64,000 bases of DNA from Candidatus Woesearchaeota archaeon (GTDB taxonomy: Archaea > Nanobdellota > Nanobdellia > Woesearchaeales > GW2011-AR9): contig JABHQW010000008.1 in the NCBI GenBank assembly GCA_018696595.1, forward strand, positions 204,522 to 268,521, written 5' to 3'. The first letter of the stretch is position 1. Each line of letters opens with the position of its first letter. A model generated the notes under the pieces. It saw only the letters and a program-made list of their open reading frames with translations. It did not search any database and was not told where the DNA came from. Positions 8,020-18,735 of this stretch are shown piece by piece. Both the position numbers and the translations under genes were made by a program.

Positions 8020-9744
8020 ATGACTAAAAGCAAAGAAGAAATTATTGAGGAAATGTTTGAGAAAGGAGTTTTAATTAGTGAAGACTTCTTGAAAAAGGAA
8101 GAGAATCAATCCTCTGATAATAAATTTACTGGAAAAATAGAAGCAGAAGAAGATTTATTAGTTCTTAATTCTGATTATGCTGAAGTAATTAAACAACAAA
8201 CCAGTTTGGTAGATTGGCACGAATTAGATTCATTAAAAGTAGGATCCGAAAAAGAAAGAAACGACGATCTTTACCAAAATGAACTTCAACAATTAAAAAA
8301 GTCAGAATTAGTTTTACAAAACAGCAACACTTCTAAAGAAACTTCTAGTTTAGAAGTAGAACTAAATGTTGAAGAAAATGGAGCAACAACTTCAACCACT
8401 ACAGAAACAAAATCCGAAGAACTTATTGAATCAAGTATGAATGTAATTGAACTTAATGAATCCGAAAAAAATAATTTGGCAATGCTGAAGAATGTAGAAA
8501 TTGTTTTTTCTTATACAAATATTCCTTTCAAATACAAAATTAATGATTTTGGTAATATTTTCAGATCTCGTTATAAATGTTTAGAAAAATTGTTACGTAA
8601 TAGACAAGAATTACGAAGTACTTTAACAATTAATAGAATATTGGGAAAAAAAGAAAAAGAAAAAGTTTCTATTATTGGCGTTATTGAAGATGTTGGAACA
8701 ACAAGAAGTGGTCACATCATGTTAACTTTAGAAGATTTGACTGGAAAAATAAAAGTTCTTGTTTCTAAAAATAATAAAGACCTATTTCCTTTAGCAAAAG
8801 AATTAGTTTATGATGAAGTAATTGGCATTACGGGCAATTGTGGGGATAAAATAATTTTTGCTAACAATATTATTTGGCCAGATATTCCTGAAACTAATGA
8901 AATGAGAAAAGGTAATAAAGAAGAATATGCTATTTTTCTTTCAGATCTTCATGTTGGTTCAAATGTATTTTTAGAGGACGAATTCAATAAATTTTTACGT
9001 TGGATTCAAGGAGACACAGGTAATGATAAACAAAGAGAATTAGCCAATAAAGTTAAATATATTATTATTGCAGGAGATTTAGTTGACGGTATTGGAATTT
9101 ATCCTACACATGAAGAAGACTTAAAAATTAAAGATATAAAAAAACAGTACGAAGAGGTTGTCAGGTTAATTAAAAAAATACCATTAAACAAAAAAATCAT
9201 TGTTTGTCCAGGTAATCACGATTTAGTACATCTTGCAGAACCTCAACCAGTTTTCTATCCCGAATATACTCAATGTTTATACGACCAACCAAACGTAATC
9301 GTTGTTAGTAATCCTGCAATGATTAATATTGGAAAGACTGAAGATTTTTCAGGATTTAATATTTTAATGTATCACGGATGTAGTTTTGATTATTATGTTG
9401 CTAACGTTGAATCGATTCGTAATAACGGGGGATATCATCGAGCAGATTTAATTATGAAATTTTTGTTAAAAAGAAGACATCTTGCTCCGGCATTTAAATC
9501 AGTACCTTATTTTCCAGGTCATAAAGAGGATCCTCTATTGATAAAAACCATTCCTGACTTTTTTGTAACAGGACACATTCATTATTCCAAGGTCGCCAAT
9601 TATAAAGGTGTAACAATGATTTCAGGAAGTTGTTGGCAAGCAAAAACTTCGTTTCAAGAAAAGTTGGGACACGAACCAGAACCAGCAAGAGTTCCAGTTG
9701 TAAATTTAAAAACGAGAGAGGTAAAAATATTAAAATTTGTTTAG
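8020..9744 (+). CDS. polB: DNA polymerase D small subunit DP1
   Basis: OB fold plus calcineurin-like phosphoesterase motifs: LSDLHVGS, AGDLVDG, CPGNHD, GHIHY. Confidence 0.95.
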   Translation: MTKSKEEIIEEMFEKGVLISEDFLKKEENQSSDNKFTGKIEAEEDLLVLNSDYAEVIKQQTSLVDWHELDSLKVGSEKERNDDLYQNELQQLKKSELVLQNSNTSKETSSLEVELNVEENGATTSTTTETKSEELIESSMNVIELNESEKNNLAMLKNVEIVFSYTNIPFKYKINDFGNIFRSRYKCLEKLLRNRQELRSTLTINRILGKKEKEKVSIIGVIEDVGTTRSGHIMLTLEDLTGKIKVLVSKNNKDLFPLAKELVYDEVIGITGNCGDKIIFANNIIWPDIPETNEMRKGNKEEYAIFLSDLHVGSNVFLEDEFNKFLRWIQGDTGNDKQRELANKVKYIIIAGDLVDGIGIYPTHEEDLKIKDIKKQYEEVVRLIKKIPLNKKIIVCPGNHDLVHLAEPQPVFYPEYTQCLYDQPNVIVVSNPAMINIGKTEDFSGFNILMYHGCSFDYYVANVESIRNNGGYHRADLIMKFLLKRRHLAPAFKSVPYFPGHKEDPLLIKTIPDFFVTGHIHYSKVANYKGVTMISGSCWQAKTSFQEKLGHEPEPARVPVVNLKTREVKILKFV

Positions 9745-9771
9745 TTAAATAAAATGAAATAAAATAATAAA

Positions 9772-12700
9772 ATGTCTAAAGCATCCCCAGAAATAAAAAA
9801 GTACTTTGCCGTATTAAATGATGAAGTTAAACGTAGTTATGACTTAGCTGCAGAAGCACATAAAAAGAATCTTGATCCTGATAAAATTGTTCCAATTCCA
9901 TTAGCAAAGAATATGGCCGAAAGAGTTGTTGGATTAATTTCAGTAGTAGCTCCACAAGTTTTAGAAACAAACATTACTGATAGAATTATGGAATTAGAAA
10001 AGGAATACGGTTTATTAGATTGGCGAGTAGGATTTAAAATTGCTGAAGAAGTTGCTAAAGAAACATTTTGTAAATTTAAAGATAAACAGGAAGCAATTGA
10101 AATTGGAATTAGAGTAGGATTTGCTTATTTAACTTTAGGTATTGTATCTGCACCGTTGGAAGGTTTTATTGGAATTAAGATTAAAAAACGAAAAGATGGA
10201 AAAGAATATTTTGCTTTACAATATGCTGGGCCAATTAGAGCGGCAGGAGGAACAGCATCTTCTGTTTCTGTCATTTTAAGTGATTATGTTCGAGTAAAAT
10301 TAGGTTATGCTCCTTACGATCCCGATGAAACAGAAATTAATCGTTACAATGCAGAAGTTCATGATTACCATGAAAGAATTACTAATTTACAATACCATCC
10401 TTCAGATGAAGAAGTAAAATTTATGGTTTCTCATTTACCTGTAGAAGTTGATGGTGATCCTACAGAAAAATTTGAAGTTTCCAATTTTAAAGATTTACCG
10501 AGAATTGAAACAAATTTAATTCGTGGCGGAGTTGCTTTAGTGTTAGCAGAAGGTTTATCTCAAAAAACACCTAAATTATGGAAAAGGTTATCTAAATGGG
10601 GTAAAGATTTTGGGTTAGGGCATTGGGATTTCTTGAAGGATTTTTTAGATTTAAAAGATAAACTTCATGCCGAAGAGGATGATGGGAAATCCGAAGCAGG
10701 TAAGGACGAAAAAAAAACAGTTAAAGCAAATAACACATTTATTATGGACTTAGTTGCTGGAAGACCCATATTAACTCATCCTTTAGCAGTGGGAGGTTTT
10801 AGATTAAGATATGGCAGAACTAGAGTTACTGGTTTTTCTACTTGTGCTTTACATCCTGCAACCATGATTGTATTAAACAAGTTTATTGCTATTGGAACCC
10901 AAATTAAAACGGAGAGACCAGGAAAAGCTGCAACAACAACAGTTTGTGAAAGTTTAGAAGGGCCAATCGTAAGATTAAATAATGGGTCTGTTAAACAATT
11001 AAAGACAGATATTGAAGCAAAAGAAGTTCTTAAAGACGTAGAAGAAATTGTTTTTTTAGGAGATATTTTATTTAATTATGGGGATTTTTCTGAGAATGGA
11101 CAAGATTTGGTTCCTGCTGGTTATTGTCACGAATGGTGGGCTTTAGAAGTCGAGAAAGCAATTAAAAATTTATATTCAGAAGATGAAATTAAAAAAGCTT
11201 CTGATTTATTGGAAATAGATCCAGAAGAATTAAAAAACTTTGTTGAAAAACCATTATACTTTTCTCCTGATTGGAACCAATCATTAACACTTAGTAAGAA
11301 ACTAAAAGTTCCTTTACATCCCGATTATACTTTTTATTGGAAATTAGTTTCCGGTAAAGATTTACTGATTTTAATGGAATGGTTTAACGAAGGAAAAGTT
11401 AAGATTGATGAAAAGGGAATTAAAAAAATAATTTTTCCTTATGATGAAAAGATTGAAAAATACAAATTAGCAAAGAAAACATTAGAAAATTTAGGGGTTA
11501 CCCATCAATTAATTAACAAAGAAAATTTAGTTTTAGCTAGGAAAGAAGCGAACATTTTTGCTTTTTGTTTAGATTTTAAGGATCAGAAAGGACTAGAAGG
11601 AACGAAATTAACTAAGGAACTAGTTGAAAATAAAGATGGTTTAGAAGTTATTAATTATATCTGTGATGTTGAAATAAGAGATAAAGCTGGAACTTTTATT
11701 GGGGCAAGAATGGGCCGTCCTGAAAAAGCTAAAATGAGAAAAATGACTGGATCTCCCCAAGTAATGTTTCCTGTTGGTGAAGAGGGAGACCGAATGCGAA
11801 GTTTTCAAGCTGCTCTTAAAGTAGGAAAAATAAGAAACACTTTTCCTCATTTTTATTGTACTAAATGTAAAAAAGAAATGATTTATTCTAATTGTGAAGA
11901 ATGTAATAACGAATGCGAAAAAAAGTATCACTGTCGATTTTGCGGCGATTTAGAAAAAGAAACTTGTCGTCATGGTGATGCAAATCCTTTCAGAACAACA
12001 GATATTGACATTAAATATTATTTTAATAAAGCTAAAGAAAGGATTGGAGAAAGATTACATCCAGACTTAATCAAAGGTGTACGCGGTACATCAAACAAAG
12101 AACACGTCATGGAACATTTATCTAAAGGGATTCTGAGAGCTAAACATAATATTTATGTGAATAAAGATGGCACTACTCGTTATGATGGAACAGAAATGCC
12201 TATCACTCATTTTAAACCAAGAGAAATTAAAACTTCTGTTGAAAAGTTAAAAAAATTAGGCTACAATAAGGATGTATATGGAAATGAAATAGAAAATGAT
12301 GATCAAATAATAGAAATAAAACCACAAGATGTTATTTTGCCAGGGTTCAATTCTTTGGAAGAATCAGGGCCACAAGTATTGTTTAGGGTTGCAAATTTCA
12401 TTGATGAATTATTAGTTAAATTTTATGGATTAAAACCTTTTTATAATTTAGAATCTGAAGAGGATTTAGTTGGACATTTAGTTATTGGCTTAGCACCACA
12501 TATTTCTGCAGGATTAATAGGGAGAATTATTGGTTTTTCTGAAACCCAAGGATTATTGACCCACCCAATGTATCACGCTGGAATGCGTAGAGACTGTGAT
12601 GGCGATGAAGCGGCAGTACTACTTTTAATGGATGCTTTGTTGAATTTTTCTCGTCAGTACTTGCCCGAGAGACGTGGAGCAAAAACAATGGATGCCCCAT

Positions 12701-13365
12701 TAGTATTAACTTCAACTTTAGTGCCTTCGGAAGTAGACGACCAAGTTCATGGAATGGATGTTGTTTGGAAATATCCTTTAGAACTTTATGAAGCCGCTTT
12801 AGAAATGAAAAAACCATGGGAAGTTTTAGTTGATGGAAAGAAGATTGAACAATTGGGTGATCGATTAGAAACTGCGGCACAATATGAAAATTTTGGTTAT
12901 ACTCATTGGGTAAATAATTTTAACAAAGGAGTTCTTTGTTCTGATTATAAAACATTACCTACAATGGAGGCAAAATTGTTTGGACAGATGGAAATTGCTC
13001 AAAAAGTACGTGCAGTTGATATGGATGATGTTGCTAAGTTAGTTATTCAAAAACATTTTTTGAAAGATATTAAAGGTAATCTTCGTAAATTCAGTATGCA
13101 ACAATTCCGTTGTGTTGGATGTAACACTAAGTTTAGGCGTCCTCCTTTGTCTGGAAAATGTCATGAATGTAAAACCGGAAAAATAATATTTACAATTTCA
13201 CATGGATCGGTAATAAAATATTTGGGTCATTCAATGAGATTGGCGGAGGAATATAACTTTTCTCCATATTTGAAACAAACACTTGATTTGTTACAATTGA
13301 ATGTAGAAGATGTTTTTGGCAGAGAGAAAGAGAAACAAGCAGGATTAGGGGATTTTATTGGTTAG
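9772..13365 (+). CDS. polC: DNA polymerase D large subunit DP2
   Basis: Conserved PolD motifs including AGPIRAAGGTA, MRRDCDGDEAAVLLLMDALLNFSR; no intein. Confidence 0.97.
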   Translation: MSKASPEIKKYFAVLNDEVKRSYDLAAEAHKKNLDPDKIVPIPLAKNMAERVVGLISVVAPQVLETNITDRIMELEKEYGLLDWRVGFKIAEEVAKETFCKFKDKQEAIEIGIRVGFAYLTLGIVSAPLEGFIGIKIKKRKDGKEYFALQYAGPIRAAGGTASSVSVILSDYVRVKLGYAPYDPDETEINRYNAEVHDYHERITNLQYHPSDEEVKFMVSHLPVEVDGDPTEKFEVSNFKDLPRIETNLIRGGVALVLAEGLSQKTPKLWKRLSKWGKDFGLGHWDFLKDFLDLKDKLHAEEDDGKSEAGKDEKKTVKANNTFIMDLVAGRPILTHPLAVGGFRLRYGRTRVTGFSTCALHPATMIVLNKFIAIGTQIKTERPGKAATTTVCESLEGPIVRLNNGSVKQLKTDIEAKEVLKDVEEIVFLGDILFNYGDFSENGQDLVPAGYCHEWWALEVEKAIKNLYSEDEIKKASDLLEIDPEELKNFVEKPLYFSPDWNQSLTLSKKLKVPLHPDYTFYWKLVSGKDLLILMEWFNEGKVKIDEKGIKKIIFPYDEKIEKYKLAKKTLENLGVTHQLINKENLVLARKEANIFAFCLDFKDQKGLEGTKLTKELVENKDGLEVINYICDVEIRDKAGTFIGARMGRPEKAKMRKMTGSPQVMFPVGEEGDRMRSFQAALKVGKIRNTFPHFYCTKCKKEMIYSNCEECNNECEKKYHCRFCGDLEKETCRHGDANPFRTTDIDIKYYFNKAKERIGERLHPDLIKGVRGTSNKEHVMEHLSKGILRAKHNIYVNKDGTTRYDGTEMPITHFKPREIKTSVEKLKKLGYNKDVYGNEIENDDQIIEIKPQDVILPGFNSLEESGPQVLFRVANFIDELLVKFYGLKPFYNLESEEDLVGHLVIGLAPHISAGLIGRIIGFSETQGLLTHPMYHAGMRRDCDGDEAAVLLLMDALLNFSRQYLPERRGAKTMDAPLVLTSTLVPSEVDDQVHGMDVVWKYPLELYEAALEMKKPWEVLVDGKKIEQLGDRLETAAQYENFGYTHWVNNFNKGVLCSDYKTLPTMEAKLFGQMEIAQKVRAVDMDDVAKLVIQKHFLKDIKGNLRKFSMQQFRCVGCNTKFRRPPLSGKCHECKTGKIIFTISHGSVIKYLGHSMRLAEEYNFSPYLKQTLDLLQLNVEDVFGREKEKQAGLGDFIG

Positions 13366-13656
13366 TTATTCTGCTACCAACAATACTTCTGCATGAGGAA
13401 TATCTTTAATTGTAATCACTTTATCAACCAAGTCTAATTCTTTACCGAAAGCTACTGCTTCTTTGCCAGTTAAATGTAAAACATAAGCATCGTTAAGAAG
13501 TTGTTTAATTTCTTCAACATTCTTTTCTTCACCTTGATAGAATTCTTTAGTTAAATCTAATTGCTTTTTTCCTTCTTCAAAGATTTTTCCAACTAAATTA
13601 GAATCTGTAATAATTAAAATAGTTCCATTAGGGGTATTTTTTTGATTAACAATCAT
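13366..13656 (-). CDS. DUF424-family protein
   Basis: Sequence style and position directly downstream of aIF2-beta. Confidence 0.65.
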   Translation of the reverse strand: MIVNQKNTPNGTILIITDSNLVGKIFEEGKKQLDLTKEFYQGEEKNVEEIKQLLNDAYVLHLTGKEAVAFGKELDLVDKVITIKDIPHAEVLLVAE

Positions 13657-14063
13657 CTTAAACTCTTAACTGGTTTTTTAACACCGCAAGCTAAACATTT
13701 CAAATAAGTAATTTCTTTTTCTTCACTTAATTCTGTGTCTGGCTTATTACATTCAGAACAGAAAACAAATTCAGAAGCATATTTTTTTATTTTTTTATTA
13801 ATTTTCGTAGCAGAAACTTTTGTTCCTAAAAGAACCCGGTCCCTAACAACCTTACCAGGAGTAGCTAATTCCTTTAACAAATATTTTAACAAATGTTGCA
13901 CATCTCTGCCTAAAGTTTTAGCGATTGCGTGTAAGTTTACTAATACTGTTTTTTTACCTTCTAGGTGGCCTTTGATTTTTTCAATAGTAAATCTTTCTCC
14001 ACCAGCAACATTTTCAGGCAATTCTTCCTGTGCTTTTTTCAATAATGCTTCATAATCTTCCAT
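13653..14063 (-). CDS. Translation initiation factor 2 subunit beta
   Basis: LLKYLLKELATPGKV, C-terminal zinc ribbon CSECNKPDT...CLACG. Confidence 0.95.
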   Translation of the reverse strand: MEDYEALLKKAQEELPENVAGGERFTIEKIKGHLEGKKTVLVNLHAIAKTLGRDVQHLLKYLLKELATPGKVVRDRVLLGTKVSATKINKKIKKYASEFVFCSECNKPDTELSEEKEITYLKCLACGVKKPVKSLR

Positions 14064-14140
14064 GTTTACCTTAATTTAGAGGTGAATTTATAAAGTTTTA
14101 GTTAGATTTTTATATTATTAACTTTATTCTACTTTTACAA

Positions 14141-15040
14141 ATGAAAGTATTTCCATTTATTAAGATTGAAAAGAAGAATTATCCTACAGTAATTATGGGT
14201 GAAGACCACTTTACTGGTTGGTTTAAGAAGTGTAAACCATACAACTCTGAAAAAGAAAGAGAAGAAGATTATAAAATTACTCTTGAAACTGCTTATTCTA
14301 AAGGCGTAAGAGGGTTTAGTATGTCTCCCCACTTGGGATTAATCAAAATTCTCAAACAATTTAAACAAAAACATCCAGAAATTGTTTGTATCTCCAATCA
14401 TCATTGGAAATCTAGTTATTATGTTGGAAAAGAATCATTGTGGGAAGAAAAAAACATGAAAAAACTTGTTAATTTCGCTGCATCTAAGGTAGATAAAGAA
14501 ATGTTGAACAAATACTATTGGTTCAAAAACAATGATCATGATTTTTTTTCTAAAAAGGAAATTAATCAGTTCAGGTTAGACGAAAAAGAATATAAGGTTC
14601 AATTGAAACAGTTTAAAGGTTTTTGTGATTTTTGTCTTGTTGGCAACTTAGGAATTAGCTCTTTGATTTTACACAAAAGAACAGATATTATCAAAAGAGA
14701 AATTGAGTTAGCTAGAAAAGAAGGATTAATTCCCTTATTAATGTGCGAAGGAGGGGGGCTTGCATTACCTGCTGCGGAGAATTTAGATGTTGCGGGAAGT
14801 TGGTTATGTATTAATCAATCTTGTGTATTTCCAAATTTTGAGGTTACTTTAGAAACTATCAAGAAATCAACCAAGCCAATTACAGCATATAAAATATTAA
14901 CTAATCCAGAAGGTTTTAATTTAAAAAAATCAATCTCTTTCATAAAAAATATTAAACAAATTAAATCAATAGTTATTGGTGTAGATGGAAAGAAACAAGC
15001 AGAAGAAACGTTTACTGGGCTAAGAGATTATTGGCAGTAA
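14141..15040 (+). CDS. Uncharacterised, possibly TIM-barrel (aldo/keto-reductase-like) protein
   Basis: TVIMGEDHFTGW near N-terminus; KPITAYKIL...IKSIVIGVDGKKQAEE near C-terminus. Confidence 0.4.
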   Translation: MKVFPFIKIEKKNYPTVIMGEDHFTGWFKKCKPYNSEKEREEDYKITLETAYSKGVRGFSMSPHLGLIKILKQFKQKHPEIVCISNHHWKSSYYVGKESLWEEKNMKKLVNFAASKVDKEMLNKYYWFKNNDHDFFSKKEINQFRLDEKEYKVQLKQFKGFCDFCLVGNLGISSLILHKRTDIIKREIELARKEGLIPLLMCEGGGLALPAAENLDVAGSWLCINQSCVFPNFEVTLETIKKSTKPITAYKILTNPEGFNLKKSISFIKNIKQIKSIVIGVDGKKQAEETFTGLRDYWQ

Positions 15041-15079
15041 ACTTTTTTTAGTAAATTATATATGATCAGAAAGAATAAT

Positions 15080-16135
15080 TTAATTAATATTTCTCTTCAA
15101 TCTTTGAATTAAAGAAAGTTTAATCTTCCTAAGTTCGGATTTATTTAACGTTACTCTTTCTGTTTTAGCTTCATAAACCTTAGAAAACAGTTTAGCTAAT
15201 TTTTTCTTTTCAAACGGAGCACCAGGACAAATATAATCTAAACATAAAGAAATTTTTGCTGGTTTGTATTTTTCATTTAATTCTGAACAAACTCTTTTTA
15301 CAGTATTACCATTAAATAAATTATTATCAATAATAAGAATCTTCTTTCCAGCAATTTGTCTAAGACTGCTAATCTCTTTAAAACTCAAATCGTTTTCCGT
15401 TTTTGCATGTTTACCATGAATTCTTCCACATTTGACATATTTAATCTTATTCTTAGAAAAATCTAATAATTCAAACAGTAAAGTTTGTGTTAAACCACCT
15501 CTTAAAATACAAATAATATAATTATAATCTTTTTTAGAAATGATTGATTGGGTTGAAGAAAGAATATAACTGGGAAATCCTTTTAATCTATGATCACGAT
15601 GAAACTGATCTACAAAACTTTTCAAATCATTTTTGAAATATTTATGGAACTTTTTTTTGTAATTAATAAAAGTGTACTTGGCCAACAATAAGATTAATTC
15701 TTTATCTAGAGAATCTAACTTAGCTAATACTTTCTTTTTATATTCTGTTCTTAAATATTCAATTTTATTTCTGAGAAACAAAAGATTAATAAAAATAGCC
15801 ATCGCTAACTTTTTATCTTTTTTTTTAATATATTTCTTAGAATTTTTAATATGGTGTTTCAAGTAAAGGTTAATCTCAGAAAATTGATAATTATATCTTA
15901 ACCATTCTTTTTCATCTTTATTAAATTTTTTATAATTGGAAATTATATTTTTACATAAATCATAAAGATAAATTAAATCTTTTTTTTGGAATGTTTTGTA
16001 CTTTAATAATTTACTAATTTTTTCTTGCTTTATATTTATTTTATTTTCTAAAATTAACTTTAATTTGTTGTTATTGTGGGTCTTGTTTATTTGTTCAATA
16101 CTTACAACAATTTCTTTAATTTCTTTTAACATCAT
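15080..16135 (-). CDS. Protein with divergent C-terminal phosphoribosyltransferase domain
   Basis: ILRGGLTQTLL and ILIIDNNLFNGNTVKRV (variant PRPP loop). Confidence 0.55.
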   Translation of the reverse strand: MMLKEIKEIVVSIEQINKTHNNNKLKLILENKINIKQEKISKLLKYKTFQKKDLIYLYDLCKNIISNYKKFNKDEKEWLRYNYQFSEINLYLKHHIKNSKKYIKKKDKKLAMAIFINLLFLRNKIEYLRTEYKKKVLAKLDSLDKELILLLAKYTFINYKKKFHKYFKNDLKSFVDQFHRDHRLKGFPSYILSSTQSIISKKDYNYIICILRGGLTQTLLFELLDFSKNKIKYVKCGRIHGKHAKTENDLSFKEISSLRQIAGKKILIIDNNLFNGNTVKRVCSELNEKYKPAKISLCLDYICPGAPFEKKKLAKLFSKVYEAKTERVTLNKSELRKIKLSLIQRLKRNIN

Positions 16136-16213
16136 TTAAAATAAATTCAAAGTAATATATAAAACTTAACTTTCATCAAAAGACTTAAAAGGAATAACAT
16201 AAACTTAATTAAG

Positions 16214-17596
16214 ATGAGTTTAATTAATACTTCGGAGTCTCAAAACGAAAAAAGACCTTTAAAACGTGCAATGTCTGGTTTTGAAGTTGAAATGCATATT
16301 CTTAATTCTGATGGTAGTATGAGTTACAAAGGATTTGAATTAACACAAAAAGTTAAAGAAAAATATCCTGAAGTGGATGTTGTTAAGGAATGTGGAAAAA
16401 ATATGTTAGAACTAGGATGTTATCCTTGTGTCAATTCTTATAACCCGGCTTTAGAAATGATTGATTCTATTGAAAAGGTTATTGAAGTTGCTAAAGAAAA
16501 TAATTTGATTGTATTCCCTTTTAGTACTTATCCTGGCCATATAAAAACAAAGTTCACCCCAGATATTACTGGAAAATATAAAATCCAAGAAAAAATATTT
16601 GGAAAAGAAAAATTTAGCCTAGCTACAAAAGTGGTGGGATTTCATCATCATTATGCATTTCCTAAAGGGGTTTTTGACAACAATAAAAAAGAATTAAAAT
16701 TATTGATTGATAGTAAACTGAAAAGAAGTCTTATCAACAGTTATAATTTTGAAATTGCAATTGATCCCATTCTTACACTTTTAACCCAATCTTCTCCTTT
16801 TTTTGAGGGAAAAGTATTTGCAAAAAATTCTAGAATTGTGGTTTATCGGGGAGGAAAGAAATTAGACCATCCTGGCTTTTATGATGAGTGTCAAATTATG
16901 GGCGCACTTCCCCCTTACAAACAAACCGAAACAGATTTACTGAGCAGTCTTAAACTTAAGGAAAGAAAATGGGAGAAGTTGATCAAAAAAGTTAATCCCA
17001 ACATAAATTTTCGAGAATTATATCCTTATAGTTTAGATATCTCTTGGAATCCTGTTAAAATAAACAAACATGGGACTTTAGAACAGAGAGGATTAGATGT
17101 AAATTATATGAGTACTATGTTTGCAGTCTCTGCGTTAATTAAATTTACACTTAAAAAAATTCAACGTGATTTTATTGAAGTAATACCTGCAGACTTAGGC
17201 ATATCAGACTCCTTCAAAATCAGAAAAGGGATTATGTTTATTCCACCTCATACTTATGTTAGAAAGAAATTACAAAAGGCAAGCGCATACGAAGGTTTTG
17301 CAAATAAAGAACTTTATGAGTATACTAAAAGATTTTTCAGACTTGCCAAATCTCTTGCTCCAAAATATTACTTGCCTTTGATAAAAAAAATAGAAATAAT
17401 GATAAAGAAAAAACGTTCTTTGTCTGATGAAATGTTAACTTTGGCGAAACGTAAAGGGTGGGTTGATAAAAAAGGAAAAATTTCTTATAAACATGCAAAG
17501 GAGTTTGGATGTTATTATTCTGAAAAGTTCGAAAAAGATCTTATTGAAACTAAACAAATTGTAACAAAAATCATGGAAGAACATAAGAAAATATAA
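16214..17596 (+). CDS. Glutamate-cysteine ligase type 2 / carboxylate-amine ligase-like (GCS2) protein
   Basis: GFEVEMHIL...ECGKNMLELGCYPC, late ISWNPVKINKHGTLEQRGLDVN. Confidence 0.65.
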   Translation: MSLINTSESQNEKRPLKRAMSGFEVEMHILNSDGSMSYKGFELTQKVKEKYPEVDVVKECGKNMLELGCYPCVNSYNPALEMIDSIEKVIEVAKENNLIVFPFSTYPGHIKTKFTPDITGKYKIQEKIFGKEKFSLATKVVGFHHHYAFPKGVFDNNKKELKLLIDSKLKRSLINSYNFEIAIDPILTLLTQSSPFFEGKVFAKNSRIVVYRGGKKLDHPGFYDECQIMGALPPYKQTETDLLSSLKLKERKWEKLIKKVNPNINFRELYPYSLDISWNPVKINKHGTLEQRGLDVNYMSTMFAVSALIKFTLKKIQRDFIEVIPADLGISDSFKIRKGIMFIPPHTYVRKKLQKASAYEGFANKELYEYTKRFFRLAKSLAPKYYLPLIKKIEIMIKKKRSLSDEMLTLAKRKGWVDKKGKISYKHAKEFGCYYSEKFEKDLIETKQIVTKIMEEHKKI

Positions 17597-17680
17597 TCTT
17601 TTTACTTCTCCCGTCCAAAACGTTTATATACCTTTAAGTAATTATTAAGGTATCATATTTAAAAAAGAGGTGAAAATAAA

Positions 17681-17908
17681 ATGGCAGGTTTAGAATTAGC
17701 TGAAGTGATTCTTGCAGTGATTATTGGAACATTAGCAGCAATCGTTTATTCACTAAGAGTGTTAATACTTTTAGAGAGAAGAGTTGCGTCAATGGAAATG
17801 AATATCCAAAAAATGACTAGTAGGGTTCTCAAAGAAGAAATGGTTATCGAAAGAATAATCAAGAAGAAAAGAGCTTCTCCAAAAAAATCTAGAAAGAGAA
17901 AAAGATAA
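17681..17908 (+). CDS. Small membrane protein with basic C-terminal tail
   Basis: Single N-terminal TM helix, KKKRASPKKSRKRKR tail, TATA-like promoter upstream. Confidence 0.55.
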   Translation: MAGLELAEVILAVIIGTLAAIVYSLRVLILLERRVASMEMNIQKMTSRVLKEEMVIERIIKKKRASPKKSRKRKR

Positions 17909-17910
17909 AT

Positions 17911-18735
17911 TTATTTTTTCTTTTTATTAACTTTCTTTTTAATTGTTTTTTTAACTGTTTTTTTTTTAGCAACAGTTTTTTTCTTACCTCTTAAAGAGGT
18001 ACCAGAAATCTTAGATTTCTTAGTAATAACTTTCTTTTTAATTGGTTTCTTTTTAGTTACTTTTTTCTTAGTAACTGGTTTCTTTTTTATTGTCTTTTTC
18101 TTTACGACCTTCTTCTTAACAACTTTCTTTTTTGCTTCTTTTTTCTTTTCTTTAATTATGACTCTTTTAACATCGCGTTGTTCTTTTTTCAGATCTTCTT
18201 CAATCTTTTCAATTACTTTCTTAATTTTAGCAATATTAGCTTCATTACTAGTATCTTGAGTAATCAGTTCACCACATTCAGGACAATGGAATTCAAAGTC
18301 CATTCCTTGATCAAAATTTAATCTTACACAATCGTTCGGACAAATAAAGAATAGCTCTTTTTCTTCTTCTAACATCTTTTCATTTAATCTTACTAATTGT
18401 TCTCTTTTCCTTTTGAAGTAAATGAATCTGATACTTTCAGGAATAAGAGTCCAATAATAAATGTACCAACCTTTTTCTTTGTCTTTTTTACGATTAAACC
18501 CGACTAAATTATTATTATAAAGAAGATAAAGCATTTTTCTAACAATCTTAATGTCATATTTGGTTCTTTTAGCTAAATCAAACTCAGAAACATTTTCTTT
18601 TCCATAGAGCTCTTTAATCAAAAGTAATCCTTCTTCTCCAAGAATTGGTAAAGTGATCTCTTCAATCTTATTTTGAGTTAAACGCATAGTCTTATATTGG
18701 TATTTGTCCCTTTTAAACCTTTCGGTTTTCATCAC
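17911..18735 (-). CDS. tfe: Transcription factor E (TFIIE-alpha homologue) with long lysine-rich C-terminal tail
   Basis: N-terminal wHTH, zinc ribbon CPNDCVRLNF...FHCPECGELI; about 85-residue K-rich tail. Confidence 0.85.
   Translation of the reverse strand: MMKTERFKRDKYQYKTMRLTQNKIEEITLPILGEEGLLLIKELYGKENVSEFDLAKRTKYDIKIVRKMLYLLYNNNLVGFNRKKDKEKGWYIYYWTLIPESIRFIYFKRKREQLVRLNEKMLEEEKELFFICPNDCVRLNFDQGMDFEFHCPECGELITQDTSNEANIAKIKKVIEKIEEDLKKEQRDVKRVIIKEKKKEAKKKVVKKKVVKKKTIKKKPVTKKKVTKKKPIKKKVITKKSKISGTSLRGKKKTVAKKKTVKKTIKKKVNKKKK

Noticed and set aside
9772-13365. Possible intein in DP2
   Set aside because: PolD motifs read through continuously with no insertion or splice-junction signature.
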